64,000 nt of DNA, from assembly GCA_022575985.1 (NCBI GenBank), contig JAKSXM010000269.1, positions 620,001-684,000 on the forward strand, given 5' to 3'. Of the stretch, positions 44,144 to 56,760 are shown piece by piece. The notes beneath the pieces were generated by a model. That model did no database searches, was not told the DNA's origin, and saw only the letters and a program-made list of their open reading frames with translations. The position numbers were made by a program, and so were the translations under genes. The DNA is from Anagrus nilaparvatae. Taxonomy: Eukaryota; Arthropoda; Insecta; Hymenoptera; Mymaridae. Numbering within the stretch: the stretch's first letter is position 1; the number at the start of each line of letters is the position of its first letter.

Positions 44144-47100
44144 CTGGCTTTTCAGGTTACTCATTTTGCTCCACTTAATATGTGCACAAATCGCTTATTT
44201 AAGTCAAGCCTGACAAGTTCCAGCCATAGAGAAGTCCGGCGCGCGGTCTAGTGGGTGATTTAAACTGGCCGGAAAATGTCAAAAATTCGGGAAAATCAAA
44301 CTCATTTTGCTCCACTTTTGAATACCCGGAATCTTTTATTTATTGTCCCTCATACACGAAAATACTAATGCCTGATAATTTTCGCGGTTTAACGCACTAG
44401 CCTGACGCCCTAAAGTTGTCAAAAAAATGGCTTCGGTTATATCATTTCGCTCCGATAACCACTTGACCGATTCAAAAAAACGAAAGTACATTTAAAAGGG
44501 CTAAGGTAGCCTGACAAAATTACGGGTAGCCTGATAATTCCCGGGGAAAAAATGGCGTCAACGAGCATGGAAAATTTTACTGAAATTGCATATAATTAAC
44601 ACTAAAATTAATTATAAGGGAAAAATATAAAATAAGTTAAGGTCAGAAAATAATTATATCATTTTAATACGAGCGAATAAAACTAGCTAACCCATTTTTA
44701 GCGACGGAAAAACAAAAAAAAGTGAAAATTCGTTTTTCCTTACATCCTTACATTACTCCCTATAGGGAAACACTAGGGTGGTTAACATGTAATGCACGTA
44801 GGCTGTACTTTACATCTATTATTATGTATAAAATCCTCCGTTTACACCAGCCAGATTATTTAACTTCAAACTTTGTTAAATACAAACCCAAAGAAACAGC
44901 TAGAGGGGATTTAGTAACAAGGGAGCTAAGTATGCCTGATCTTGAAGAGTGGCATGGTGATCTCTCTTTTCAAGTGCAAGGTGCAAAGAGCTGGAACTCA
45001 CTTCCTTCGGAAATAAGATTCCTCTCATCTATTAATTCTTTTAAAACAGGCCTTTTAAATTACCTAAGAGAATCGAATCATACATATGATGACTCTGCCT
45101 TTTAAAATCCTAAACTACCGAATAAGTTGTTATATTCACCTATTTATCAAGATTGAATTGTATTAAAGTTACCAATAAAATGTTATTTACTCTATTACTG
45201 TGAATTGACTGTGATATTTTTTATCGTATTTGCTTAACCAAAATATTAGATTATTAGCTACTCAGTACTGCTGCCCATTGACTACTGTTGCTATTACATT
45301 GCTTATTTTTAAAATAAATTCTTTTTTCTTTTTTTATATATACATACAGTTTATAAATTATGTATGTTATGTTATATTAAAATTGTTACTAACCGCTATT
45401 ACTATTCATGTAACTTATGTATCAAATTTTTGTGAAACAAAATAAAAGATTATTTACATTTACATTTACATTTACATCAAAATAACCATTTTTTGCCTTA
45501 CCTTAAAGCTTACATTCGCTTGCGGCATATATAATTCATTTTTTCTAATACTCCCTTAATGAAGAAATTTTCCGGTTTGTCGTAAACGAAATTCCGGTTA
45601 CCATAACCGGAATTCCGGTTTTATAAGAAAATTTTCCTGTGAATTCCAAACATTATTTTCTCTCAAAAAAAAAAAAAAATTTTTTTTTAATACGTTTAAT
45701 TACAGATATTCAAAAAATTAAATAGTAAAACTTATATGCAAGTTGCGAATTTAAAAAACTATGTGTTGAGCAAAATTTTTTCCGTTCCTAGCTTGTATGT
45801 CACTTTATATAGTCTAAAAATCTCAAAGAAACGTATCAGCAAGATGTGCCTTCAATTTTTTTTTTCAAAAAGATGATCACCCTATTAATCATTATATTGC
45901 GAAAATTAAGAGATTTCATTAAATAAATAAATTTCTTTGGTAAATTACAGGTAAGATATCGTTTTTTTCATGAAAAAAATGTTAGAAAAACATAACAAGG
46001 ATCATATAAATGCTAATTTTAGATTTAAAATCAAATATTAAAATGGTATCACAAATTAAGTAAAAAATAAAACAGGATTTCTTTCACATAACCGCCAATT
46101 ACGAGTGACGCACCGTAAAAGTTGGAATTTTTCCGACAGCATATTGTAAAGTAGGCTTACGCAAAGTTTTCCTGAGCGTGAAAAAAAGGAGTTTTTCCTC
46201 TGTCCCAAAATGTCTCAATTTTTTAGTCCATCAAAATGCTAAAAATGACGTTTTTTGAAGTTTTTAACCTCAAAATGAGTTCTAAAATAAATAAAAAAAA
46301 TTTATTTATTAATTAGTATTTTTTTTTCAAAACAAAAATTTTGACACCAACTACGCCCCGATCGGATGATTCTACGTCTGGAGATATTAATTTTGGAGTC
46401 AAAAACCCGTTTGAACCTCCCCCGGTGAACGCATGGAGGGTGGGGGGGTACAGTCCCTTGTATCTTATTTTTTATTGTAGTCTTTCTTTTAAATTCGCAA
46501 CTTGCGTATAACTTTTACGATTTTAATTTTTTGAATATCTGTAATTAAAAGTATTTAAAAAAAAATTTTAATCCTTTTTTTAAGAGAAAATAATGTTTGG
46601 AATTCAAAGGAAAATTTTCTTAAAATACCAGAATTCCGGTTATGGTAACCGGAATTTCGTTTACAATACACAATTTTCATTTTTTTTTGTTTTTCCGTCG
46701 CTAAAAATGGGTTAGCTAGTTTTATTCGCTCGTATTAAAATAATATAATTATTTTCTGACCTTAACTTATTTTATATTTTTCCCTTATAATTAATTTTAG
46801 TGTTAATTATATGCAATTTCAGTAAAATTTTCCATGCTCGTTGACGCCATTTTTTTCCCCGGAGTTGTCAGGCTACCCGTAGTTTTGTCAGGCTACCTTA
46901 GCCCTTTTAAATACACTTTCGTTTTTTTAAATCGGTCAAGTGGTTCTCGGAGCGAAATGATATAACCGAAGCCATTTTTTTAACAACTTTAGGGCGTCAG
47001 GCTAGTGCGTTAAACCGCGGAAATTATCAGGCATTAGTATTTTCGTGTATGAGGGTCAATAAATAAAAGATTCCGGGTATTCAAAAGTGGAGCAAAATGA

Positions 47101-47258
47101 GTTTGATTTTCCCGAATTTTTGACATTTTCCGGCCAGTTTAAATCACCCGCTGGACCGCGCGCCGGACTTCTCTATGGTTGGAACTTGTCAGGCTTGACT
47201 TAAATAAGCGATTTGTGCACATTTTAAGTGGAGCAAAATGAGTAACCTGAAAAGCCAG
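44144..47258. repeat. Giant palindrome, ~3.1 kb, with a LINE inserted in the left arm
   Basis: The outer arms pair from CTGGCTTTTCAGGTTACTC (44144) with GAGTAACCTGAAAAGCCAG (ends 47258) inwards for about 590 bp. The pairing resumes at about 45585-45770 with 46490-46680 (around 'aaccggaattccggttt'). The sequence 44732 to about 45580 has no partner in the right arm. The loop is about 45780-46480. Non-coding except for the LINE tail. Confidence 0.88.
44732..45476 (+). mobile_element. 3' end of a CR1-like LINE
   Basis: An open reading frame to 45105 matches the C-terminal end of LINE reverse-transcriptase proteins (GWLTCNARRLYF, MYKILRLHQPDYL, FQVQGAKSWNSLPSEIR, FKTGLLNYLRE). A roughly 370-bp 3' UTR follows and ends in ATTTAC repeats (about 45449-45476), as in CR1-group tails. 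It is strongly 5'-truncated, like most LINE copies. A related, older fossil is at 13939-14165. Confidence 0.82.
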
Positions 47259-48552
47259 GTTTTACCTCGAGCAATGACTCATATATGGCTTGTTTTCATT
47301 TTTTTTGAAAAAATAGCTTACAAAAACTAAAAATAAAAAATTCCTTTTTTAAAGTCCAAACAAGGCTTTTTAGACTTTTTTCACCAATAGTTATTCAGTA
47401 TTTCATAAAAATCACCATAACGAACCTTTTACATCAATTTATTACGTTTTTTGATTATTATAAGGTAATAACAGCTTAAAACCATTAAAAACCAAAATCG
47501 TTACATACGGCCTTAATATATGAATTTTTCTAAGGTTTATACATTTTAAAGAACAATAACATATATTTTTGAATAATTCTTACTAAAAAAACGAGTTTTG
47601 GAGGTAAATTTTAAAAATATTTAATAATTTTAACAAAAATGAGGAACGGTAAAGGCTTTTTTATAGAAAAATCAAAATAATTCGTAGATTAATGAACAAA
47701 AAAACTTTTCCGTTTGGAAAGTAAAGTATTTTTATGATTGAAACTTGCCAAGTTTTTAATATTTTAATTACAACGCTTCTTAATCAGAGATCCATCGGGG
47801 TACGGTAAAGGTTTTTGTTTTTGTCCCTTCGTGATTTTTGAACTTGAACTGATTTTTTTTCCTATTTAACGACTTCTTAAAGTGCTCTTGGTATAAGAAT
47901 TTATTTTTTATATATTTAAGTTGTCCTTTATGCGATTAAAAGGTTTTAAAAATGTTTTTATGAAGAGAAATCAAATTTAATATAAATTTACGTACACATT
48001 TTGTAAAATCGTGTGACACACCTTCTCACCCTTGTAATAATTAGTAAAAGTAAGTTTAAATTTTTTCTATATGGAAAAAGTTTAACCTTATGATATAACA
48101 GTTAATCCCCAAATAAAAATTTTTGAAAATTAATTGATAGGTGTGAGTGACAGACACTCAAAGTATAGGAATCTCCTTTGTGACAGGGAACGGCTTTTTT
48201 GTTATATATTTATTTCTGTTGAAAGTAGTTAAAACATTAAATTATGTTGATTTTTATGGTGTACCATCAAAAACTAATAGAAATTAGAAATTAAAAAAAA
48301 AAAAATTTTTTAATTAAGCATCTGGTAGTCAGAAACGTGCTGTACGTCACTTTTGCAAAAAAAAATGATAATGAGCCATATATATGCACATAAAATTCGC
48401 TTCAAACTGCTATTTAACTGATAAAAATATTAAAAAAAAAAGAAGAGGTTTATCATTTATACTTAACTACTGCCCTTGCTGTAAACTTGATGTCAACTTT
48501 TAAAAGTGAACTTTTTTAAAATGCTTGCCGCAATATTTGCTACATATTCGGA
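47259..48552. other. No gene seen
   Basis: AT-rich with no recognisable feature. Confidence 0.5.
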
Positions 48553-48680
48553 TGCATCTTTGCGTAAACTTTGAGAAAAGCATATTTGTTACAAAATGGC
48601 AAAACTTTAGAGCATCTTTGCATAAATTTTGAAAAAAGCATTTATATTACAAAATTGCAGAACTATTTAGCGCTTCTTTA
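48553..48680. repeat. ~59-bp tandem dimer
   Basis: 'gcatctttgcgtaaactttg' recurs as 'gcatctttgcataaattttg' 59 bp later, with matching downstream sequence. Confidence 0.7.
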
Positions 48681-48846
48681 TCCATAAAGTTTAAACAGAT
48701 TTATAATTATTATACATCCCATCAATATAGGCACATTATTTTTATTAATTCGAATGTTATAAAGTTTATCAGAATTGAATTTTCCTAATTTTCCGGAAAT
48801 TTTCTTTTTTTAACACCTAAAACTATTTTTCTGGTTAAGACTCATT

Positions 48847-48906
48847 GAAACCAGATGAAATCAGGTGAAACCATATGAAACCAGCCGAAACCGGCCAAAA
48901 CTGGCT
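48847..48906. repeat. 10-bp periodic repeat
   Basis: Six decamers in register, each a variant of GAAACCAGNT (gaaaccagat, gaaatcaggt, gaaaccatat, gaaaccagcc, gaaaccggcc, aaaactggct). Confidence 0.85.
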
Positions 48907-49339
48907 GGTTATTTTTGTTAGGGTAGTTCCAATTACTTGGCAGCGTTTTTTCATTGTTTTTTTGTCCGACATCTTGGGAGATCAAAAAAAAAAAAAATTA
49001 GTCTTTGGAAAATTGAATTTATCGATCAATAGGGCAAAAGAAATAAAAAACAAAATTATTTTTTATATATCTTGTGACGTTTCGTGGTAAATATTCCACC
49101 TCATCTGACTAAAAAATTTTTTTTATTTATTATAAATATATAATTTTTTATAAAATTAATATAAATAAGTAATACATACCAAAAATATTAATTATAACAG
49201 TCTTTAAATCATTTTACATAGATAATAATATAAATTTTAAAAATAGAGAAGTGTATGTACTTCTCTCGTCATTGTTTATATTATACTAAAAACTATCAAT
49301 ATATACATAGGAGTGAATTTAAAATTAAAAAAATTAGTC
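48907..49339. other. No gene seen
   Basis: AT-rich spacer. Confidence 0.5.
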
Positions 49340-49712
49340 TGTTATTTTGAAAAATCGGTAAATAAGTTGGGGTGAAAAAGATGAAAATTATCTTTAAAAA
49401 AAAATTTTATCTCCCCCAGATAATGTAGAAAGCTCAGTTTGGCATGTTTTTTGGTCCACCATTTTGGAAAATCGGAAAATACGTTGGGTTAAAAAAATAA
49501 AAATTTTCATCAATAAAAACGTTTATCTCAACCCCTAGAACCTCCAGCAAACGTAAAAAATTCATTTTTGCATATGTTTGTTGATACGCAATTTTGGAAA
49601 ATCGGAAAATATGTTAGGGTGAAAAAATGAAAATTATACCTTGAGGATATCAGCTTTTCCTAGATGGTTCATTTTCATCCCTAAGTTTCTCCAGGAGATA
49701 AAATATATCTTT
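49340..49712. repeat. Right-half remnant of the 38070-39618 element family
   Basis: Two to three satellite units in reverse orientation ('ttttggaaaatcggaaaat' near 49452 and 49594) are followed by 'gaggatatcagctttt', 'ggttcattttcatccc' and 'ctccaggaga', matching the right terminus of the 38-39.6 kb element. Confidence 0.8.
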
Positions 49713-51973
49713 TTGGGTCAATGTAAGGTATATACGTTATGATAAATCATTATGATTCTTTTTGTGCGAGAAGTTTAAACATTTTACCCAAAAAGGCAAA
49801 TAATACGGGTTGTATAAGTCAGAAAATTGTACTTCTTAAACCAAATTGTATAAATATCTTCAAACTAATGATAGATAGAATTTGCTCATGTTATGCTTAT
49901 TTGCATAATATATAAACAATGATGCCTAAAAAAATTTTTTTTCTAATTGATTAAAAATAATATTAAAGATAAAAATCCAAACGCGTGAAGGGTGCAACCA
50001 CAAAATTATCAAAACAAATAACAAAAGAGTTCAAATCTACTGTGGTAAACTAAAATAATAATTTGTACATAAATAATGCTCTTGTTTATAATTTACAAAT
50101 ATTAAAACTTAAACCGATTTGAATATACTAATATTAAAATAAAAGTATATGCAATTTTAAACACCTCGAATCTTTCATATAAATTGTATAAATGTGAGAC
50201 AAATAGGATGTCAGGAAAACCAAAACCAGGCAAAAGATTCATCAGACATGCTGATGAGAGATAGTTTAGAGAAATAAGCAAAATTAACAAATGTGCCAAT
50301 AGTTAAAGAATGTTTTAAATAAGTACACAGATGGAGGTTTAGATTACTCAAAGGCAAAGGCAAGGATAAATGATGTGCGTTTAAAAGATTTAAATTGGTA
50401 TTAGAGTTAAATGACAGAAAAATGATTAGACCAAATGTTAATAATAAATTTGGGGAGAAAAATCAGTTAAAAAATTAGAAATAGAATACAAAATAGAAGA
50501 AGTATAAGCAGTCATTCTTACGATGTTTTAGGGAAATGGCTTGTATGCCAAGTACACTTTAAAAATTATTTAACTAATTTTTATTGGCTACATAATATAT
50601 CTTTAAGAATTTCTGCAAATGATTTTTCTTTGTACTCATAGGTGTTCTGTTTTACATTTCCTTGAATTTTCAAGCATTGATTTAAATTTTCAAGCAAAAC
50701 TTATACAGAGTAAACTTAGAGAGTGCATCTATAAAAATTTCTAATCAAATTTACAATAGATAATTCGTTAATAGCTTAAAAATCAGATAATTTCTATTTT
50801 CATTTCAAACATACATCATAATTTAGTCTCTTTGCTAAGCGCAGTTGAATCTAGTTATTATAAATAATTAATAATTTCCAAAAAAACTAAATAGCTAAGA
50901 ATGCAACCGTTTAAAGAATATATTTCTTTTAATTACATATCTATTCTCTTATTTCTATCTTAGTTATTTAGTAAAGAAGGCTAGGTGTTCAAAACTGCCT
51001 CAATGTCCAACACCCTATGCTTGACTTTACCTGAAAAACTCATTTTCTTAATAACAGTAACTTAAACCAAAACTGGATAAAAAAATTTTGAAAACCTATA
51101 AAAATACATTGATATATTTTTTTAATGTTAATTCTTTTTATTATTTAAAATGATCAATGGTTCAATGAACAGGAATGTGACAAAAATGAGTTGTAAATAT
51201 CCTGGTTGTAACTAAGAATCGTAGAAAAATAATTTTGTTTGTCTTTTATGTAGTTTGAATGTGCACAGCAAATGAGGGGAAATATTTATTTAGGAGTGGC
51301 GAAAACTTTTTTGGGGTAAATAGCTCTGGCGTTTCTAATATATATATGTGGAATAATAAATTAGGTCATCCCAAAATAATTTTATTCTACCTTTTAGCAA
51401 TGCTACCAGGGCTATCTCAATACTCTTTATCAACACTAGATTTTTTCGTAGGAAAAGATTTTCTAAGAATATGAGATTGGCTAAAATTCATCTTTGAACT
51501 CTAATACTCTATTTTAGATTTGGTAAAATTTGTGCCTAAAACTCATTCACCTTGTCAATCAATCTCACAAATATCAGGCATTAAAAATCGTAATAACATA
51601 AACAAAATGACCTAAATAAGCTAAACCTAATTCAAAAATATATAAAAATCTTAGTTTACTATAACCTCAAATTAAAAATAATAACAAGAACTCAAAGTAA
51701 TTTTTTTTGCAGACATAGAATTCTATAACTATGCACTTGCGTATTACTGGATGGGAAATTCAATGCAGGAGATACTTACCAAATCAATTAGACGTATAAT
51801 ACAATCTAATTTCTAATAATTCAGTGATAGGTTAATAATGGCAAATCAAGAACAGATTATCATATCTAAGATATTAAACTTCTTTTAAATATTTACTATA
51901 TAAGTCTATTTATGAGTAAGCCTCTCGAGTCCCGATCAAAGAGCTTATTCGCTTGGGTAACAGAGGTTGAAGG
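49713..51973. other. No gene seen
   Basis: AT-rich sequence. A small perfect hairpin (catcag/ctgatg) lies at about 50234-50252. Short ORFs show no family resemblance. Confidence 0.5.
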
Positions 51974-52543
51974 ATCTGATGAGTAAGAGAGAGATAACAG
52001 GTTTAACGAAACATCAACAATGTAGTTTTCTACATTGCTTTAGAAAAACCCGCGAGTTTACAAAATTTTAATTGCATGATGGTATATCATGAAAAAAGTG
52101 TAATCCTTGCACATGCTCAGAACGTCCAATAGATTCTATAAATATATCTTAGAAAAATATAAAGAGCGATAAATTCATACTAAAACTATAATGTAATGGT
52201 TGGAAAAGGACAAAAAATCAACCAATAACAACAATAACAGATGGCTATACTTCAGCTGTCGCTCTCGTAAGCGACAAAATACACTTCCATTCTGTATATA
52301 AAGAAAGTCTCGACTAACAAAATCTGATGTCATTGGCTTTGGCCTGTTATCTCTAAAAAGCCAATCTGATGAGTAAGAGAGAGATAACAGGTTTAACGAA
52401 ACATCAACAATGTAGTTTTCTACATTGCTTTAGAAAAACCCGCGAGTTTACAAAATTTTAATTGCATGATGGTATATCATGAAAAAAGTGTAATCCTTGC
52501 ACATGCTCAGAACGTCCAATAGATTCTATAAATATATCTTAGA
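51974..52543 (+). repeat. Perfect 180-bp direct repeats at 390-bp period with hammerhead-like core
   Basis: 51974-52153 and 52364-52543 are identical over 180 bp, so the segment is 1.46 copies of a 390-bp unit. Each copy starts with a hammerhead-like core: CTGATGA (51976-51982), 25 nt for stem II, GAA-A (52008-52011), a 4-bp stem III (ACAU/AUGU) and A at the cleavage position (52024). Stem I pairing is weak, and an 8-bp hairpin with a TTTT loop (52018-52037) competes with stem III, so ribozyme activity is uncertain. Confidence 0.55.
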
Positions 52544-52862
52544 CATAACCAGGTTATTGCGAATCGACGCGAGTCAGAGCCAGTAAAATAAGAAGAAGAA
52601 GAAGGTTAACTGTTAAGGAGAATTGAAAACGATGCTGCTCAGTGCTCTCGGTGGAAAATCGCGTTGTGCGCATTGCGTTGCGCCGTTGCAGCTGCATTTC
52701 TGCGCTGGAGGTTTGTGGAACTAGCCTATACCAAGAAATTTTTTACGTAAAACGCATTAACAAAAAAAAAATATTTTGAACCTCGACTCCCAGTAGGCAC
52801 AATTTTTATTTTGAATTCAATTCATACAATAAATACAAACATTAAAAAATAGTACATTTTTA
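52544..52862. other. Less AT-rich stretch, no firm gene
   Basis: 52550-52730 is less AT-rich than its surroundings. It contains a 30-codon ORF (52632-52724, MLLSALGGKSRC...) too short to judge. Confidence 0.35.
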
Positions 52863-52973
52863 ACCAAGGGAGCAAAAAAAAAGAATAGCCCAGATCGCAC
52901 GTTGATTAGCATCCTCGGCTTCGCCTCGGATGGTAAACTGCGATCTGGGGTATTTTTTTTTGTTCCCATGGAC
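52863..52973. mobile_element. 111-bp foldback MITE-like element
   Basis: The ends CCAAGGGAGC and GTTCCCATGG pair, as do the A-rich/T-rich tracts, then CCCAGATCGCA with TGCGATCTGGG. A short core with ATCC/GGAT remains. No target duplication was identified. Confidence 0.7.
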
Positions 52974-53309
52974 AAAACGAAATTTTTCTTTCTCAGAGGG
53001 GTGAAAACGCATCTTTTTCGAACTCGTTGCGGGGCGAAAAAAGTGTTTTCGGCCCGCTAGGAAGAAAATTATTTTGATAATTTAATCTTATTAGCTTAAT
53101 AATATTTATACCCTTAGGAGGGCCAAATAAACACTTAAGGGGCCTATAGTCAGAAATATGGCGGGGGCCTAATTAAGGTGAAGGATAACGACAAAAACTT
53201 AATTTTTTCAATTTACATTAAGAGTACTGCCTGGACGCCATTTTACAGATAATAATTTTCGAAGTAAAATACATGGGTGGTTTTCGCAGGAACGGTACCC
53301 AGCCGTAAA

Positions 53310-53415
53310 TATTCACATGATTAATCATATGATTAATCATATGATTATCATGTTTTTATCATATGATTAAATACATGAGGAATTGACCGATATTCTCATG
53401 TGATTAATCACGTGA
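53310..53415. repeat. Repeats of the palindrome ATTAATCATATGATTAAT
   Basis: CATATGATTAAT is repeated with variants (cacgtgatt, catgtgattaatca). Confidence 0.8.
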
Positions 53416-53701
53416 TTTTACTGCATAAAATTTTTTTTAAAAAGCAGTTAAAAATTTCTGTAATTTGTTTAAGTTTAATTATTCAACATTACTTTTTCAT
53501 TTTCAATATTTTTTTTTAATAATAAATGTAGATGAAATAATAAATGAGATCATTTTAATTTTTTGTTTAGAAACTAGAAAAACTAGTTTTTACGAATTAT
53601 TTTTTATTAAATCAAAGTATTTTGCATATAAATATTAAAATGATACATAAATAAAATTTGGAATTTGCGAAAAATTGTTTCTTTTATTATTTAACTATGA
53701 T

Positions 53702-54938
53702 CCCAATAAACACCTTTTCGAAGTTAAAGTGTTCTTGAAGAGTGCGTGAATGTCGGTTCTTCAAGTGAACGTGAAGAATCGAGACTCTTCAGGATCGAGA
53801 TGATAATTAAACAAAAAATTAACTTCTAGCTTTACAGAGGGGTTTTTTAAAGCAAGAAAAACGAATTTCCGTAAGAAAATATTTGTTTTTCGACTCAAAA
53901 TATTTTCCGATTTTCCAAAATGGCAGACCGAAAAAATTTTTTAAATAAACTTTTAACTTTACAAGGGGTTTTTTAGTGGTTTAATTTTCCGTGGAAAATA
54001 TTTATTTTTCAACACCAAATATTTTCCGTTTTTCTAAGATGGCGGAACGAAAAACTTGAAAAATGAACTTTTGCTTTTCAAGGGGGTTTTTTAGGGCAAG
54101 AAAAATGAATTTTCGGTGGAAAATATTTATTTTTCTACCTAAAATATTTTCCGTTTTTCCAAGATGGTGGAAATAAAAGTTTAAAAAAATTATTATTTAA
54201 CTTTTCAACGGGGTTTTTTAGGGCAAGAAAAATGAATTTAGATGAAAAATATTTATTTATTTTCTTTAACCTTATGGTCAGCTCCCCGCGTAGCTGAGTC
54301 AACTAATTTTACATCATCAGTTAAAAGAATGTTATTAAGTTTATCAGTATTGAAAACAAGTCTTTCAGCGCCGCGTTTTTGTTTATAATATTATTCGTTT
54401 TTATTATAATAAAGAAATGGAATTTCCCGAAAAGTATTTATTTTAGTATTAATTGTTATTTTCAAATATGCATTTTATTGGATATGCATAATTTACTCTG
54501 CATAGAATTTCGAAAATTATTATCTGTAACATATATTACTTAAAATTTTTTTATTAAATCGAAGAACCTGTTAGCACAATGGATAATGTCGCTGCCTTTG
54601 GAAGTCACGGATCTCGGTTCAATTCCAGTCGGAGTCAAAATTTTTCTTCGGTTTTTTTTATCAGATTTTTTAACTTAAAAAAAAAACAGTTATTAATAAA
54701 AATATAATTGCTTAAATATAAAAAAAAAATTAAAAAAAAAATAAATAAATAAATAAATTTAAAAAAAAAGTTTTTTAAAATAATTTTGCGGGAAAGATTT
54801 CGCTAAGAGTTCTTCACGCAATCTTGTAGAACCGACATTCGCGTGTTCCTGAAGAGTTCTTGAGGAACAGATTTAAAAAAAAAAGAAGTCTTAAAGTGTG
54901 CGTAAAGTTCTCTTCAAGAGTTTTTTATGCTTATTGGG
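53702..54938. mobile_element. TIR element enclosing the ~120-bp satellite
   Basis: The inverted ends CCCAATAAACACC and GCTTATTGGG lead into 'gaatgtcggttctt' and 'agaaccgacattcg' on opposite arms, plus CTTGAAGAG/CTCTTCAAG. Inside are four diverged satellite units (53830-54240; 'ttttccaagatggcgg' variants) and a tRNA-like sequence. No transposase. Confidence 0.75.
54564..54636 (+). tRNA. tRNA-Arg-like pseudogene or tRNA-derived SINE head
   Basis: Box A-like TTAGCACAATGG and box B-like GGTTCAATTCC are spaced as in a tRNA. Acceptor pairing is 5 of 7 and the anticodon stem does not close, so this is not a functional tRNA. Confidence 0.55.
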
Positions 54939-55321
54939 ATTGTTCTTCAGTAACGAAGTTAAAAATTGCACGGCAATTTGGATCTTGATGTATTTATAGT
55001 TCTTTTGAATCCATTTTTATCTTCAACAAATATTAGAATAAATATAATAATTATTAGTATTTGCTTCAATTTTGTTTAATCTCTAAAAAAATACAAGGTA
55101 GCTTCAACTTATCTACATTAAACTGCAAGTTTTTCTTTTTAATTAAAGATAATTTATAAGGAAAAAGATAAGTTAGAGAGGAGATTACATGGGGAAAGAC
55201 TATTTTACCTTAAAAATTTTTTTAATGAAAAAATTTCCAGTTTCATATTACTAATTCATTTAGGTTGTTTCTTTTTTACCCTAATCCTCATATTGAAATT
55301 TCAAAATAAAAATAAAATCTG

Positions 55322-55336
55322 CCCCCCCCCCCCCCC
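55322..55336. repeat. C15 homopolymer
   Basis: Fifteen consecutive C, exceptional in this AT-rich window. Confidence 0.95.
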
Positions 55337-55479
55337 AAGTTTTTTTCTCACCCCGCCCCCACCCGTTAACTTTCATTTATACCCACCTGTTAAAAATGTT
55401 ACTTAGTATCGCTCTATTTAACAACAGCCTTCTAAAGTTTCCCGATCATTATAAATTATTTTTATTGGTTATACACGGT

Positions 55480-56165
55480 TTTCCTAAGCGGAATGTAAAT
55501 GTTACAATTGGTCTATATACAGCAGATGTATAATTTTAAGTGAAAATTTGCGTCCTACTCTGGATAACAGAGTATGTGAGTTTGCACAAAAAAAACCCTT
55601 TACTGTTGAAATATTAATTTATGCCAAATCCCAAAACTTATGGATCAGCTATCCAAAAAATCAAAGTTTGTGACGGCCACAAACTTAACACCAACTCTCT
55701 CCAATTTGACTTTATTTGTCAGAATTGTAATCATTTGCTAAATCCGCCATTTAAACTTTTTTTTTAACTTCTAATAATAAAAAATATTAAAAATAGATAA
55801 ATATAATGTACTTAGTCTTTCGAAACTTAACAAAAAAAAAAAAAAAAAAAAAAATGCAATTTAAAACTGTATAAAAATAATCGAATTTTTGTCTTTTTGG
55901 AGTCGCCATATTTAATTAACGGACAATAATATTAAAAGTATAACCACAGAATCTTGTTAAAAATGTCTTTTTCAGTAAAGGAAGACTTTAAGTTTAAAAA
56001 CAATCATTTTTTTACCCGTTTTCTAAGCGAAAATCTGAGTGCAAGTGGTATGGTGGCGCCGGCGCTATAATGGTTTAAGTAAAAATTTGCGTCCTACTCT
56101 GGATAACAGTGTATGTGAGTTAGCACAAAAAAGTCCTTTTTGGACTGAAATACATTTCTTTTATA
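55480..56165. repeat. Direct repeat pair (55490-55620 and 56040-56165)
   Basis: Both hold 'aaaatttgcgtcctactctg', 'gataacag' and 'gtatgtgagtt' followed by 'gcacaaaaaa'. The sequence between is AT-rich with an A23-like run near 55832. Confidence 0.75.
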
Positions 56166-56636
56166 AAAATTGATCTCTGAGAATGAAAATAGACTTTGGA
56201 TTCAATATGGATCTCTAGCGATAATAACAGCCCGTTAGATGCGAATCACCTCTTAAAACCAAAGTTACAGTCCCATAGGGGACAATTTTCACCAATTAAG
56301 GCTACTCTGATAGCCAGGAATCCGTTTTGAACATACATAGTCCATTTTTACCCACAGAGATAATTTTTTGCAAGAAGAATAAATTACAGTGACATAGGGA
56401 CTATTTTACCCGTAAACGGCATTTTCCACCAGGTAGGGATCCTCAGAGTAACTACGTAGATTATGGGGCTGTATTTTATCTTTTAAGGAGTAATTCGTAC
56501 TAAATAGTCAGCTATTATCGTCAGAGAACTGTGTTGAACCCCCAGAATCCATTTTTACCCCAAAAGATTAATTTTCACAAGAAGGTTTTTCAATAAATTT
56601 TTACTTTTTAAATGCATTATAAGTAGCTAAATTTAT

Positions 56637-56760
56637 CAACCTCGAAAACCCCCAGATAAGTTACTTGTTTCATGTTTTTTTTCCGCCATGTTAAAAAATC
56701 AGAAAATATGCTACTGTGAAAAAATAAAAATTTTTATCATTGAAATCGTTTGAAAACTGA
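56637..56760. repeat. Single satellite unit (CCAAGATGGCGG family, reversed)
   Basis: 'aacctcgaaaacccccagat' and 'ttttttccgccatgttaaaa' match the reversed units at 38.9-39.5 kb. Confidence 0.7.

Noticed and set aside
44722..44731. Start of the LINE-tail ORF at its first GTG/ATG
   Set aside because: The first bases belong to the palindrome arm; the LINE-like residues begin after about 44732.
50246..50275. Second CTGATGA followed by GAAA, hammerhead-like
   Set aside because: The first and last bases of the would-be stem II do not pair and no stem III with the A-U closing pair can be drawn.
52632..52724. 30-codon ORF MLLSALGG...
   Set aside because: Too short, no homologous feature, only mild GC enrichment.
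54564..54636. Functional tRNA gene
   Set aside because: Acceptor and anticodon stems do not pair adequately.
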